Notes under the pieces: model-generated
What the model saw: the letters and a program-made list of their open reading frames with translations, nothing else
Database searches by the model: none
What the model was told of the DNA's origin: nothing
In this document: one piece after another, positions 1 through 51,375 of the stretch
Position numbering within the stretch: position 1 is the first letter of the stretch
Layout: every line of letters starts with the position of its first letter
From: Megalobrama amblycephala
Taxonomy: Eukaryota; Chordata; Actinopteri; Cypriniformes; Xenocyprididae
Assembly: GCF_018812025.1 (NCBI RefSeq)
Contig: NC_063062.1
Span: 36,842,728 to 36,906,727, forward strand
DNA: 64,000 nucleotides
Direction: 5' to 3'
Translations under genes and position numbers: made by a program

Positions 1-162
1 TTTTTGACTGAAGAGGACCAGAGGGTTAAGCAACAATTCAGGATTTTGACCTTTATAATTTTACATATAATTTTAAAACTGTGATTTCCAGGTTTGGATG
101 AAAATATATATGTATAAATATATAATCTGATATAAAACATAACTTGATTTATAGTTAATATA

Positions 163-1076
163 CACTACCAGTCAAAAGTTTGGAAACATTACTATTTTTA
201 ATGTTTTTGAGCGAAGTCTCTTCTGCTCATTAAGGCTGCATTTATTTCATAATAAATACAGAAAAAAACAATAATATTGTGAAATATTATTACAATTTAA
301 AATTATGGTTTTCTATTTTAATATACTTTAAAATATAATTTATTCCTGTGATCAAAGCTGAATTTTCAGCATCATTACTCCAGTCTTCAGTGTCACATGA
401 TCCTTCAGAAATCATTCTGATATGATGATTTATTATCAATGTTGGAAACAGTTGTGCTGCTTAATATTATTTTATAACCTGTGATACTTTTTCAGGATTC
501 TTTGATGAATAAAAAGTTAAAAAATAACAGCATTTATTTAAAATAGAAATCTTTTGTAACAATATACACTACTGTTCAAAAGTTTGGGGTCAGTAATTTG
601 TTTTCTTTCTTTTTTTTTAAAAATAAATTAACACTTTTATTCAGCATGGATGTGTTAAATTGATAAAAAGTGATAGTAAAGATTTATATTGTTAGAAAAT
701 ATTTATATTTTGAATAAATGCTGTTCTTTTTAACCTTTTATTCATCAATGAATCCTGAAAAAGTATCACAGGTTCCAAAGAAATATTAAGCAATACAACT
801 TATTATACAACATATCAGAATGATTTCTGAAGGATCATGTGACACTGAAGACTGGAGTAATGATGCTGAAATTCATCTTTGATCACAGGATATAAATTAT
901 ATTTTAAAGTATATTAAAATAGAAAACCATAATTTTAAATTGTAATAATATTTCACAATATTATTGTTTTTTTTCTGTATTTATTATGAAATGAATGCAG
1001 CCTTAATGAGCATAAGAGACTTTGTTCAAAAACATTAAAAATAGTAATGTTTCCAAACTTTTGAAGGGTAATGTAT
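163..1076. repeat. Foldback (MITE-like) element, family 1, full copy
   Basis: The arms are inverted copies: the left starts CACTACCAGTCAAAAGTTTG and the right ends CCAAACTTTTGAAGGGTA. Both arms carry the sentence-like core (ACTCCAGTCTTCAGTGTCAC, ATGATCCTTCAGAAATCATT) seen in every other copy here (1078, 7098, 32165, 39505, 43798). There is no transposase ORF, so it is non-autonomous. It lies in the last mob2 intron. Confidence 0.8.
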
Positions 1077-1077
1077 A

Positions 1078-1566
1078 AACTACTGTTCAAAAGACTGGGT
1101 CGTGTTGTTGTTGTTGTTTGTTTTTGTTTTGTTTTTAAGAAATTAATGCTATTATTCATCTGGGATGCAGTAAAGTGATCATTTATAATGAAGACATTTA
1201 TAATTTATAATTTATAATTTATAATCAGACATTTATAACGTTACAAAAGACTATTCTTTTCCACTTTTTATTCATCAAAGAATCCTGAAAACAATGCATC
1301 TGAAGCAGCACAACTGTTTTCAACATTGATTAATAATAATAAATGATTCTTGAGCATCAAATCATCATATCAGAATGATTTCTGAAGGATCATGTGACAC
1401 TGAAGACTGGAGTAATGATGCTGAAAATTCAGCTTTGATCACAGGAATAAATTACACTTTACTATATATTCACATAGAAAACAAATATTTTAAATTGCAA
1501 TAATATTTCACATTTTTTACTGTATTTTTGATCAAATAAACGCATGAGCAGAAGAGTCTTACCCAA
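1078..1566. repeat. Family 1 foldback element, truncated copy
   Basis: One and a half arms, with the same core as the 163-1076 copy, running up to about 80 bp before the acceptor of the last mob2 exon. Confidence 0.7.
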
Positions 1567-1645
1567 CATACTTATAGCCCTGACATGAATGTGAGAAATA
1601 TTGCTGTTCTCGTACAAACCGCTGTTTTCCGCGTGTCCTCCGCAG

Positions 1646-1917
1646 GTAAAGAGTTCCCCAACACCTTCGACACACTGGTGAAGAAAATCTGCAGGTATCT
1701 CTTCCACGTTCTGGCGCACATCTACTGGTCCCACTACAAGGAGACGGTGGCCATGGACCTGCACGGACACCTAAACACACTGTACACGCATTTCATAGTC
1801 TTTATAAGGGAATTCAATCTGATGGACCCCAAGGAGACGTCCATAATGGACGACCTGACGGAGGCCCTCTGCACGCCTCTGCCCCCTCAGCCACAGAACC
1901 ACGTGACCGAGAGATGA
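1646..1917 (+). CDS. mob2: MOB kinase activator 2, last coding exon (partial gene)
   Basis: This is the 3'-terminal coding exon of a MOB2 gene whose upstream exons lie outside the window. The acceptor ends in CGCAG at 1645; the exon then reads GT AAA GAG, so it completes a codon begun in the previous exon, and runs 89 further codons to TGA at 1915-1917. The peptide matches the C-terminal half of the MOB fold: LVKKICRYLFHVLAHIYW, then HLNTLYTHFIVFIREFNL, then DPKETSIMDDLTEALC, ending QNHVTER, close to human MOB2 (which ends QNHVKER). The histidines of AHIYWSHYKE fall where MOB proteins place the two zinc-binding histidines. MOB2 is known as a cytosolic adaptor that binds NDR1/2 (STK38/STK38L) kinases in competition with MOB1. 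I cannot tell which teleost paralogue (2a or 2b) this is. It is convergent with abcc8. Confidence 0.93.
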
Positions 1918-2280
1918 GGCCGGCGCCCGCGCTCTCGCCGCACCTGCCAAGCCGGGGTTCAGAAGGTCTACGGCGCTCACAGAGCCGCTGGGACTCACAG
2001 ACCTTCACCCTTCCAGAACATTGTTCTCTTTAGGACCCAGTAAGGAGCGCTCAGCCGGGCCGAATGACCTCAGAGGCGGCCCGTCTAACCCTTTAACCAA
2101 GAACAACCTGATGCTTCTTTAGTTTCCTTCCCGTTTTTCGCTTCCTTTCGCATCTTCCCTCGCCCCTTCGATGCATATGAGCAGCACTTTTCCCCTCTCT
2201 TGGTTTAGTAAGGGTGTTGGCCTGGTCCTCGTGTACGGTATAAAGGTTTCTTTCTCGTTTTTTATAGGGTAAAAGGGGAG

Positions 2281-2299
2281 TGTGTGTGTTTGTGCGTGT

Positions 2300-2332
<33 letters not shown>

Positions 2333-2350
2333 CGTGTGCGTGTGCGTGTG

Positions 2351-2385
<35 letters not shown>

Positions 2386-2388
2386 TCA
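2281..2388 (+). repeat. (TG)n / (TGCG)n microsatellite
   Basis: About 105 bp of alternating purine-pyrimidine TG and TGCG repeats in the mob2 3' UTR, a potential Z-DNA former and a polymorphic marker. Confidence 0.95.
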
Positions 2389-3110
2389 AGGCTTTTGCAC
2401 TCAGGAACTGAGAGAGCTGTCAATGCTACCTGCTCAACCATAAGCCTCTCGGTGTCACTTTACTCATCATATAGCAGTCCCATCATCCCAAACGGTCCTC
2501 TACTTAAACGGGATAGACTTCTGTTGCATATTAGCATGTTAACCACTGTAGAGGAGACCCTCTGAATGAATTCGACGGGCACGTTTGGCTCCAGGGCCTG
2601 GGTTCACGCGTTCTCTCTCGAGTGACAAAGACATTCGCGTTGTCTGCTGTTGAATCCAAACGCCTGCTCTTCAGGCTCTGGAAGCGTCCCGACGTTTGGA
2701 GCGTCTCGGGTGCAGTGGGACGCAGGGAGGCTTGTAATCATGTCTAGCCTCATTCTGAAAAGACGATTTGTGAATGGAAAAGAATGTACACTTAGTGTCT
2801 ACGTATCGATCGCAAAGATTATTATTATCTTAGAGTGACTGAGCGAGCGAGAAAAAGAGCGGCAGATGTTTTAGTTCTCCCTTCGTCGCTGTTAAGAGAG
2901 CTGTGTTTCGATTGACCTCTTCGTGAGAAGATCGGACCCTTTTTTTTTTTTTCTTTTATTTAATTTATTTCTTTGTTTTCTGTTTCTTTTCGTTTTGGTT
3001 TTAGTTGACATTTTTTCAGGGCTCCTCAGTTCTGGCTTTTGTTTTATGTATTTTAATAATACTTTAAGTTAAAAGCGATTTAATATTTTAAGCTCTGCAA
3101 ATTATAACCT

Positions 3111-3116
3111 AATAAA
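3111..3116 (+). terminator. mob2: Candidate poly(A) signal of mob2
   Basis: AATAAA about 1.2 kb after the mob2 stop codon, at the end of the more GC-rich 3' UTR and before AT-rich repeat DNA. It is the first clear canonical hexamer after the stop. Confidence 0.55.
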
Positions 3117-3135
3117 ATATTTAAAAGTCACAAAC

Positions 3136-3664
3136 GATGGTATTTAGTGTCTTTCTTTTTTTCATCGGTGAACTCAAGAAGATGTGATTTCATGTGTCTT
3201 GGTGATTGTAGCTGTCATAAGCCATCAGTATTATTTTTGAAAATTATGTTTAACAGTGGAATTCCTGGTGAAAAACTACATTACCCATGATCCTGCACAG
3301 AAAACACCACTTAACCAATCAGAGAATCGATGCCAGAAGAGCTCCGCCCACTTACACAAAGCATGTTAAAGCCTGCACGTCTTTTTTCTGATTTTAGCGT
3401 AGTGTATTTTGGTGACGCAAAGAGCAAATATATTAGACTGTTAAACACACTTATCATGCTTTAGCTGCAAAGACAACAGGAAAATCAGTCCCTGTAGGGG
3501 CGAAGAGGCAGAAAAAGAAAAAGACGGATACAAAATGAGTGTCAGCATCAGTACAGTGTCATGAGAAATCGAGTCAATTACATTCAATTGGTTTTATTAT
3601 GCACTGTGTTTTCATACGCATTATATAGTAAGCTATGCATATTTTAAATTAATATCATTAGTAT
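3136..3664. other. Intergenic sequence, nothing recognised
   Basis: Unique-looking sequence between the mob2 poly(A) signal and the next transposon. No ORF, RNA gene or repeat was recognised. Confidence 0.5.
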
Positions 3665-5213
3665 ATACACTGCGTTCCAAGTTATTATGCAATTGACAAA
3701 TCAGTAAGGTTTCAGTACAATAAACATTCAGATTTTAGTTTTTCTAAGAAGATGTTTGTTTGTTTATTTATCCATGTCTTTTTAGATAACTGGTATCAAT
3801 CTCAGACAAAATAATTTGCCAGATCTATGGAAACCCTACTTAGAGGTTGTTCCACATTATTAAGCAAGTCACAGTTCTCATGCAATATGGGGAGGAAGAA
3901 AGATCTTTCTGAAGATGAAAAGCATGAAATGGTGCAAAAGGCATGAAAACAACTAATATTGTGTGAAAGTGAATGGAGATTATCAAATTATCATAAGATT
4001 TGTAAGTGATTTAGAGCACAGCAGAACTCGGTCAGATAAAGGCTTATTAATGAAAGTTCCTGTCAAAAAAATGGATTGTATTAAAAGGTCAGCTATAAAA
4101 AAAAAAAAAAGCCAGTGTTGAGCAGCAAACAGGTATTTGAAGCTCCTGGTGTCTCTGGAGTCTCAAGAAGCTCTCCATGCAGGCTGGCAGTTGTGCGTAA
4201 AGATGCATTTCAGCCACCCTAAACCAAACCTCACAAAGAGAAACATTTACAGTGGGTTTAGAAATACATTTTCAAAGTTTTATTGCTGTGGTGTTTTTTT
4301 GCAGCATGGGATAGTGCATAGTGCATTGTACAAATAGTGCATTGTACTGTGCACTATCCTCCTTTTTATACTATAGCTGAAAATGACCATTTATGAACTC
4401 CACATATCTTGCAAAAGTCATTTTAATACCCTCCATCTCACTTCCCAGTATTCCAGCCCAAATCATCACCCACCAGCTCCTTGCTGACGTCGCAGTCTTG
4501 TTGGAACGTGGTGGCCATTCACCAACCATCCAGAAATCCATCCATTTAGACCATCCATTGTAGTACAGCATTAGTCAGTGAATAAAACTATTTAAAAATG
4601 AGTCTTCATGTATTTCTACACCCACTGTAAATGTTTCTCTTTGTGAGGTTTGGTTAGTGGTGTCTAAAATGCATCTTTACGCACAACTGCCAGCCTGCAT
4701 GGAGAGCTTCTCGAGGCTCCAGAGATACCAGCAGCTTCAAATACCTGTTTGCTGCTCAACACTGGCTTTTTTATAGCTGCCCTTTTAATACAATTAATTT
4801 TTTTAACAGGAACTTTCCTCAATAAGCCTTTATCTGACCGAGTTCTGCTGTGCTCTGAATCACTCACAAATCTTATGATAATTTGATAATCTCCCTTCAG
4901 TTTCACACAATATTAGTTGTTTTCATGCCTTTTGCACAACATTGCACCATTTCATGCTTTTCATCTTCAGAAAGATCTTTCTTCCTCCCCATATTGCATG
5001 AGAACTGTGACTTGCTTAATAATGTGGAACAACCTCTAAGTAGGGTTTCCATAGATCTGGCAAATTATTTTGTCTGAGATTGATACCAGTTATCTAAAAA
5101 GACATGGATAAATAAACAAACAAACATTTTCTTAGAAAAACTAAAATTTGAATGTTTATTGTACAGAAATCTTACTGATTTGTCTCTTGCATAATAAATT
5201 GGAACGCAGTGTA
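3665..5213. mobile_element. Foldback element with Tc1/mariner-like transposase remnants
   Basis: The ends are inverted copies, TACACTGCGTTCCAAGTTAT on the left and its complement on the right, each next to TA. Arms of about 550 bp match. In each arm, outward to inward, sits a decayed coding segment starting MGRKKDLSEDEKHEMVQ (left arm, + strand from 3889; right arm, minus strand about 4664-4990) that reads like the N-terminal DNA-binding part of a Tc1-like transposase. The centre (4371-4571, minus) has WWVMIWAGILGS and a YVEFINGHF-like end, as in the C-terminal catalytic part. Stops and length changes break all of it. The element lies between mob2 and abcc8. Confidence 0.6.
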
Positions 5214-6450
5214 CTTAGGATAATCATTAACCAACAGTTTGGGGAGACCCGATTTCAAGGGAGGATCCGACTTGTCATGATACTGGAGCTACTGCTCTCT
5301 GTTTATGTATATGAAGAGTCAAGTACTGGGCTACTCCACAGGTTGTCATCCCGGCCGGTCTAAAATAGTCTGAATATTAACACTTATTATAGGCAGTTTG
5401 GAAGATGGATTCATGATGTACTCTCTTATTATATACATTCTGTACATTTAAAAAAAGTTACATAGTGTAATTCACCCTTCTCTGGGAGTTTGATTGACAG
5501 GTGGTCTGACCAATCATAACTCTGAATCTGTCATTTTGTCCAATAAACAAACCAGACAGGAGAGTTGGATCATTAACATTTGTGGACTTTACCTTGAAAA
5601 ATGGTGTGTATTGACATCTTTCCTCAGTTGAAACAGCATACCTTCTGATGTTCATTCATGTTTATTTTGTGCTATAACTAGTAAAAGAGGAATCGGTTCA
5701 CGTGACGCTACAGCGATCTGTCACCACACATTAAAGAGCCACGAAATGGCATTTATTGTTTGATTTTCTGAAACAAATGACAATTTGAGACCAAAAGTAA
5801 CCTCCTCTGTCGGCACGTTGTCAGTGTCCTCTTTGCTCCACAATGTATTTTTCACTGCATGAAAATGAAGTGTGGTGTGAGAACGCTGTCTTTGCAAAGG
5901 GTCATTTCACCTATAAAACTCATAAAACGATCATGCTGAAGCATGCGGATAGATGGCAGTGCAGTCAAACATCATTGTAAAAATGTTTTTAAGTATTGAT
6001 TAAAGTTAAATATATAAATAGATTAAAATAAATAGAAATGTAAATTAATAAAACAAAATATTAGATTAAAAATGTGCCATTATTAAATTAATAAAATAAA
6101 TAAAATTAATCTAATAAATACACAGTACAGTACTAGTGAGTAGAAAAAAAAAACTTTAATATTTTCTAAACAAGAGATTTACACATTTATAATACTTATT
6201 TTTCACAGTATAAATTGGATCTTTATACATAAAAATGTTTTGCTGCCTTTTAAATTTGAGGATGGGGGTGTGTATCATCTGAAAGATTGAAAACCCCTGT
6301 CCTAAAGTACACACTGAATACATGTTTTAAAAAGGGACAATTTATTTGAAAAAAATCACTTGCAGCACATTTTAATTTCTGATAGTTTAGTTCTTATAAT
6401 AGAGCCTCTCTACAGATCTCCCATATACAGATTACTATGTAATTCAGCAT
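5214..6450. other. Intergenic sequence downstream of abcc8
   Basis: AT-rich, with several short (AAAT)n-like tracts around 6000-6120. No gene was seen; in particular no Kir6.2 coding sequence lies between abcc8 and mob2. Confidence 0.6.
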
Positions 6451-6456
6451 TTTATT
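6451..6456 (-). terminator. abcc8: Candidate poly(A) signal of abcc8
   Basis: On the minus strand AATAAA lies 66 nt after the TAA stop codon at 6522, giving a very short 3' UTR. It is the first canonical hexamer; use of a later one cannot be excluded. Confidence 0.5.
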
Positions 6457-6521
6457 ATTTTACAAGAAATTAACTATACAACCATAAAGATCCCACATAT
6501 TCCTCCTCCATCCAACCACCT

Positions 6522-46410
<39,889 letters not shown>

Positions 46411-47225
46411 CTTGAGAAGAGTTTATTTCATTTTCCCACGATGACAGGGTTATTTTCCAGGACTAAAGCTGTGCTTCCCAACATTCAGACACGCACAGGA
46501 GAGCTGGCAGTGAGTTTGCATGTGTCACATTGAGCTGCTGTCCTGTGATCTGACTGACATGAGATGCTCGAGATTATAAATGATGGCGCTCAGTCCCGCT
46601 GCTTTAATCTCCACCCTCATCGCTTCTCTCGTTTAATGCATTTTATCCGCTAACATGCCCCCAGATCATTAAAAATAATAATAATTAGAAAATAATAAAT
46701 GCCTTATGTCTCTGTGTACCTTAAGTTAAAACATTATGTATAAGGCGAATAGATTAGTTAGTTAGCCTACATTTAGAAGTGTATGTGAGTGTTTCACTTA
46801 TAGTAAATATCGAATGTAATGCTGAACGGATAAAAGCAGAGTAAACATTTATAAGCATGACAGCAAGATATGAAGCTATAAAGTAAAGTAGCAATGGCAT
46901 AATTTATAGAAACTCTGCCCCTCAGTGGTGAAACAATGCAAATGCATGAGGGAAACACTAGATTCTCAGGAGCTTTTAACCACCAGTTTTTATTAAATAA
47001 TTTGATGCAACAATTACAAAAAATTACAACAAGATATGCATCTTTAGTTAGCCATGTATTAAGTGCACTTGTTGACTCATTTTCTGAGGTTATTTGAAAT
47101 CTCCTATGATTAACTTCTGAAACATGTAGAGAAGAACATATTGGAGAATGAATTTATTTTGTACATTCTTAAAAATTCAGCAAAGACATTTTTGGCTTCC
47201 CAAAGAACCTTTCAATGAACAATTC
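46411..47225. other. abcc8 5' flank
   Basis: On the minus strand a TATA-like ATTTATAA lies at about 46573-46580, some 160 bp before the first ATG. This would suit a short 5' UTR but is weak evidence. No other feature was recognised. Confidence 0.35.
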
Positions 47226-47297
47226 ACTATAAAAAACATTGGGTTATTTTTACCCAAGTCCTGGTTTGAGCCCATTTTTTGGGAGGGTTATTTTTCC

Positions 47298-47653
47298 AGT
47301 GTTTGGGTAGTTTTTTGTGTAACCCAGCTCCTGGGTCAGACGTAACAACCCAGCGTTTGGGTAGTTTTTGTGTTACCCAGCTCCTGGGTCAGACGTAACA
47401 ACCCAGCGTTTGGGTAGTTTTTGTGTTACCCAGCTCCTGGGTCAGACGTAACAACCCAGCGTTTGGGTAGTGTTTGTGTTACCCAGCTCCTGGGTCAGAC
47501 GTAACAACCCAGCGTTTGGGTAGTTTTTGTGTTACCCAGCTCCTGGGTCAGACGTAACAACCCAGCGTTTGGGTAGTGTTTGTGTTACCAAGATCCTGGG
47601 TCAGACGTAACAACCCAGCGTTTGGGTAGTGTGTGTGTTACCCAGATCCTGGT
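47298..47653. repeat. 53-bp minisatellite, left part
   Basis: About seven units of GTTTGGGTAGTTTTTGTGTT, then ACCCAGCTCCTGGGTCAGAC, then GTAACAACCCAGC. Diverged precursor-like units lie at 47238-47297. The array stops abruptly inside a unit at CCCAGATCCTGG. Confidence 0.95.
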
Positions 47654-49433
47654 GGTGTAGTCTACGTGATACGCAGGTATACGCCGTATACCTACTAGGA
47701 AAGGTCAAGGATTTCCGTATACCCACTTAAAAAAGCGCGAGGATGCGTAACCATCCAGTAAATCACAATAAGATTTGTCGTTTGTTGCTTTTGACATGAA
47801 ACGTAGTCTCATATTTCAAATTCTGGCCATTTTACTACGAAATAAAAAAAACATAAATACCGTTTTGGCGCTCTTTAATGTGTCGTGACCGCTGTAGCGT
47901 CTCTTCAGTTCAAGAGAAGCGGCAGCGTGAAGCGCCCGTGAACTGATCCTCCGCTTTAATACCAGTTAACGTACAGCGCGAAATAAACATGAATGAACTT
48001 CTAAAGGTATGTTAAAATATACAGTACAACCTAACTAACCATATCATGTCTCGTGTATTCGCGTAATCAGTGTTTTAACCGCGGAAAGATGTTATAACGG
48101 CTTGTAAACAATGTCACGTAACATCACATTTACCTCAGAACAAACATATTCAGTGACCATAAACTCATTAATCAGCTAGAAAAGTGAACTCTAGAGAGGA
48201 GCATTTAGCTAAATATATGCACATTACATATTAAGCCTAATCATCATTTTTAATGTTCTTCAATAGGCTAATGAATGTTTGAATAAATCCATCAAGTTGA
48301 CAGCCACCATTTATATTTCAAAAAACGAATTGGATCATTTTAAAGTTAGTAGGCCTACCTTATTATTACAAAAAATGTAGTTTAAATTTGTATACAAATC
48401 AGTTCATTTTAACCTTCAATATTAATGTAGTACCAAATGATTCCCATTTATATAAACCATTAGTTGGGGGGGGTTTTTCTTGAGAAAATTTGCCATGTAG
48501 GCTACTGATATACAGTATATCCAAAATAACTGATATTGAATCGAATTTGAAGTTAGTGAATTGAAATGCGTAACTATGATGAAAGATTGGCAGGAAAACT
48601 ACAGAAAAACAGAAAATAAAGTCCAAACAGTGTGAAATAGTTATATACTGATAAGCCTCATTTTTCCATTATTGTTACACTAAAAATGCTGGGTTGAAAA
48701 TGCATTGGGTTAAATGTTTGCCCAACCTGCTGGGTAGTTTTATTTAACTCAACTATTGTTTAAAAATTACTATATGGCTGGCTTAAAAAGAACCCAAAGT
48801 AGATTGGATATTAAAAATCTGATAGATAATTACTAGAGGCAACAATAATAATCAAAAGGTGATCATTTATTACTAAACAATTTAAATGTTTATTGTTTAA
48901 TTATTATATTTAATATTAATAAATGTTCATTTCCAACCTATTTGGGGTTCATTTTAAGCAAGCAATACAGCAATTTTTACACAATAGTTGGGTTAAAACA
49001 ACCCAATTGCTGGGTTTGTCCATTTTCAACCCAACTTGGGTTGTTTTTAACCCAGCATTTTATAATAATAGTTGCAACTTGCACTCTTAAATGTGCATTG
49101 AAACTTGCCAGCTGATAAAACTTATGATCCAGGGACCATATTCATATAATTTCTAAGGTTATCTTAACTGTCTGAGTTAGATGGTGTTTGACACTAAACA
49201 GTAGAAAATCATCCATTCTCTTCAGCTGTAAGCCATTGGCTGTTAAAGTCTTGTTTTGCCCAGATTTAAGTCTTTCAGAATGCTCTCAATTACATGTAGC
49301 CTAGATCAGATGCATACTATGCATTAGTGAGTGTGGCGGTGCTTATGGGGTGTCGCTCTGGGACAGGTGAGTATGAGGTTGGGAGGGAAAAATCACAGTA
49401 TACTCACTTCAAAAAATTAGACTACACCACTGG
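47654..49433. mobile_element. 1.8-kb TIR element inserted in the minisatellite
   Basis: Tips TGGTGTAGTCTA (left) and TAGACTACACCA (right) are exact inverted copies, and CTGG follows both junctions, a possible 4-bp target duplication. Without the insert the two minisatellite parts join in register (ATCCTGG / GTCAGACG). The left part is GC-richer (47880-48000), with a short open start ATGAATGAACTTCTAAAG then GTATGTT that could be the first exon of a lost transposase. It carries a family 2 MITE at 48676-49070. Confidence 0.7.
48676..49070. repeat. Family 2 foldback MITE, copy A
   Basis: Ends in AAAAATGCTGGGTTGAAAAT and AACCCAGCATTTTATA, mirrored. The arms contain GGTTAAATGTTTGCCCAACC and matching inner sequence. 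It is nested in the 1.8-kb element. Confidence 0.85.
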
Positions 49434-50300
49434 TCAGACGTAACAACCCAGCGTTTGGGTAGTGTTTGTGTTACCCAGCTCCTGGGTCAGACGTAACAAG
49501 CCAGCGTTTGGGTAGTTTTTGTGTTACCCAGCTCCTGGGTCAGACGTAACAAGCCAGCGTTTGGGTAGTTTTTGTGTTACCCAGCTCCTGGGTCAGACGT
49601 AACAAGCCAGCGTTTGGGTAGTGTTTGTGTTACCCAGCTCCTGGGTCAGACGTAACAAGCCAGCGTTTGGGTAGTGTTTGTGTTACCCAACTCCTGGGTC
49701 AGACGTAACAAGCCAGCGTTTGGGTAGTGTTTGTGTTACCCAGCTCCTGGGTCAGACGTAACAACCCAGCGTTTGGGTAGTGTTTGTGTTACCCAGATCC
49801 TTGGTAAGACGTAACAAGCCAGCGTTTGGGTAGTTTTTGTGTTACCCAGCTCCTGGGTCAGACGTAACAACCCAGCGTTTGGGTAGTTTTTGTGTTACCC
49901 AGCTCCTGGGTCAGACGTAACAACCCAGCGTTTGGGTAGTTTTTGTGTTACCCAGCTCGTGGGTCAGACGTAACAACCCAGCGTTTGGGTAGTGTTTGTG
50001 TTACCCAGCTCCTGGGTCAGACGTAACAACCCAGCGTTTGGGTAGTTTTTGTGTTACCCAGATCCTGGGTCAGACGTAACAACCCAGCGTTTGGGTAGTT
50101 TTTGTGTTACCCAGCTCCTGGGTCAGACGTAACAACCCAGCGTTTGGGTAGTGTTTGTGTTACCCAGCTCCTGGGTCAGACGTAACAACCCAGCGTTTGG
50201 GTAGTGTTTGTGTTACCCAGCTCCTGGGTCAGACGTAACAACCCAGCGTTTGGGTAGTGTTTGTGTTACCCAGATCCTTGGTCATACGTAACAACCCAGG
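49434..50300. repeat. 53-bp minisatellite, right part
   Basis: About 16 units of the same 53-bp repeat. Variants AACAAGCCAGC / AACAACCCAGC and GTAGTTTTTG / GTAGTGTTTG group in blocks. Confidence 0.95.
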
Positions 50301-51143
50301 AGTTGAGTTATTTATTGCAGGCTTTTTTGCGCCCTCTTCAGGAGAAAACAGTGCAGCTCCGTCAAATTGGTGCATGTCTTCGGTAAAATACAGGTTTGTG
50401 TACAGATTATTTTTATCTAAAAATTTGTTATTGTTCTTTATGTCATTTAATTTTATGCAAAGCAACATACAGGGGTGCGATCTTAGTCACCAAATGAGTG
50501 TCGCATTAGTCTTTGCATAAAATGATTTTATTCAAAAGATGCAGAATATAAATACTTAGGATGTTAAAATATGTTCTCAGAATTGTAAACTGATTATTAA
50601 TGGACAGGTTCTGGAGTCAGTCACAGCATTTTTCAAGTGAAATGCAGGCGGCGGTCTGAAGTTATCAGTTCCCCCGCCGAAGTCATCTCCGGCACGAGAT
50701 CCATCGCCATTACAGTGGAAACAGGACAACAGTCGATTACACTTGAATTATTTCTAAATGTTTAATTTTTACTTAAATGTAGGCAATAAGTATTAAAAAA
50801 AACTATAAAAAATATGCTATACTATAAAATATAATTGAAAATAAAGGAAATATCATGCAAACCAGTGGTTGTGTGGCGTATTTTAAAATTAAATTAATCG
50901 GTAAAGATTAATTCATGTATGAAAAAAAAAAGATATTATTATAGTAAACATGAAGCAACCCATTATGCTGGGTTAAATAAACAACCCAATTTCTCCTGTC
51001 CTACCAGCCCTTGGCTTGAAAACCTTGAAAAAGCTGATAATCACAAATGATAATCAGGTCAGTCGGAGGTCGAAGGTTTCTTTGACACGCCCACCAAACA
51101 ACAACTTCAGCACTGCGGAAAGCAACCGCGTTTCACGATAGTG
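50301..51143. other. Sequence upstream of scamp5
   Basis: Nothing recognised apart from a slightly GC-rich patch at 50640-50710 and a stray AACCCAATTTCTCC near 50985 that recalls family 2. Confidence 0.4.
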
Positions 51144-51200
51144 ATTGGCCAACGAGGTGAAAGAGGGCGTGCCCAGAACCTAATGCGCCACTCCTATTGG
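51144..51200. promoter_or_regulatory. Candidate scamp5 promoter with two inverted CCAAT boxes
   Basis: Two ATTGG motifs (reverse CCAAT), at 51144-51148 and 51196-51200, are 52 bp apart in locally GC-richer sequence 60-120 bp upstream of the probable first exon. Such paired NF-Y-type sites are common in TATA-less promoters. The transcription start is not determined. Confidence 0.4.
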
Positions 51201-51254
51201 CTAAATCCGTAAGCGTAGTCACTAGGATATGTGGCGAATGTAACTCAAAGATCA

Positions 51255-51375
51255 CAACAAACTTCTCCAGAAACGAGCATCTCTGCTTGCTTTAGCTTGT
51301 GCACGGTGTTTTATTTAGTATGAGTGAGTGTTTGAGTGTGCACTAGAAAGAGGCGCAGAAGGTGTGCAGGAGAAG
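51255..51375 (+). other. scamp5: Probable non-coding first exon of scamp5
   Basis: GC-richer sequence just below the CCAAT boxes ends in GAGAAG|GTAAGG (donor at 51376-51377). It has no good ATG open into the next exon. The 5' boundary is a guess; the donor is good. The coding exon follows 2.4 kb downstream. Confidence 0.45.

Larger units (their letters stand above)
1918..3135 (+). other. mob2: mob2 3' untranslated region
   Basis: The region follows the mob2 stop codon, has no other coding signal, and contains a (TG)n/(TGCG)n tract. A canonical AATAAA lies at 3111-3116, so cleavage is expected around 3,125-3,140. The extent is inferred from that signal only. Confidence 0.6.

Noticed and set aside
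2093..2389. Minus-strand frame of alternating His and Thr codons.
   Set aside because: Translation of the TG microsatellite in the mob2 3' UTR.
47298..50300. Possible array of regulatory hairpins from the regular 53-bp unit.
   Set aside because: Regularity alone is typical of a minisatellite; no conserved RNA or factor site was recognised.
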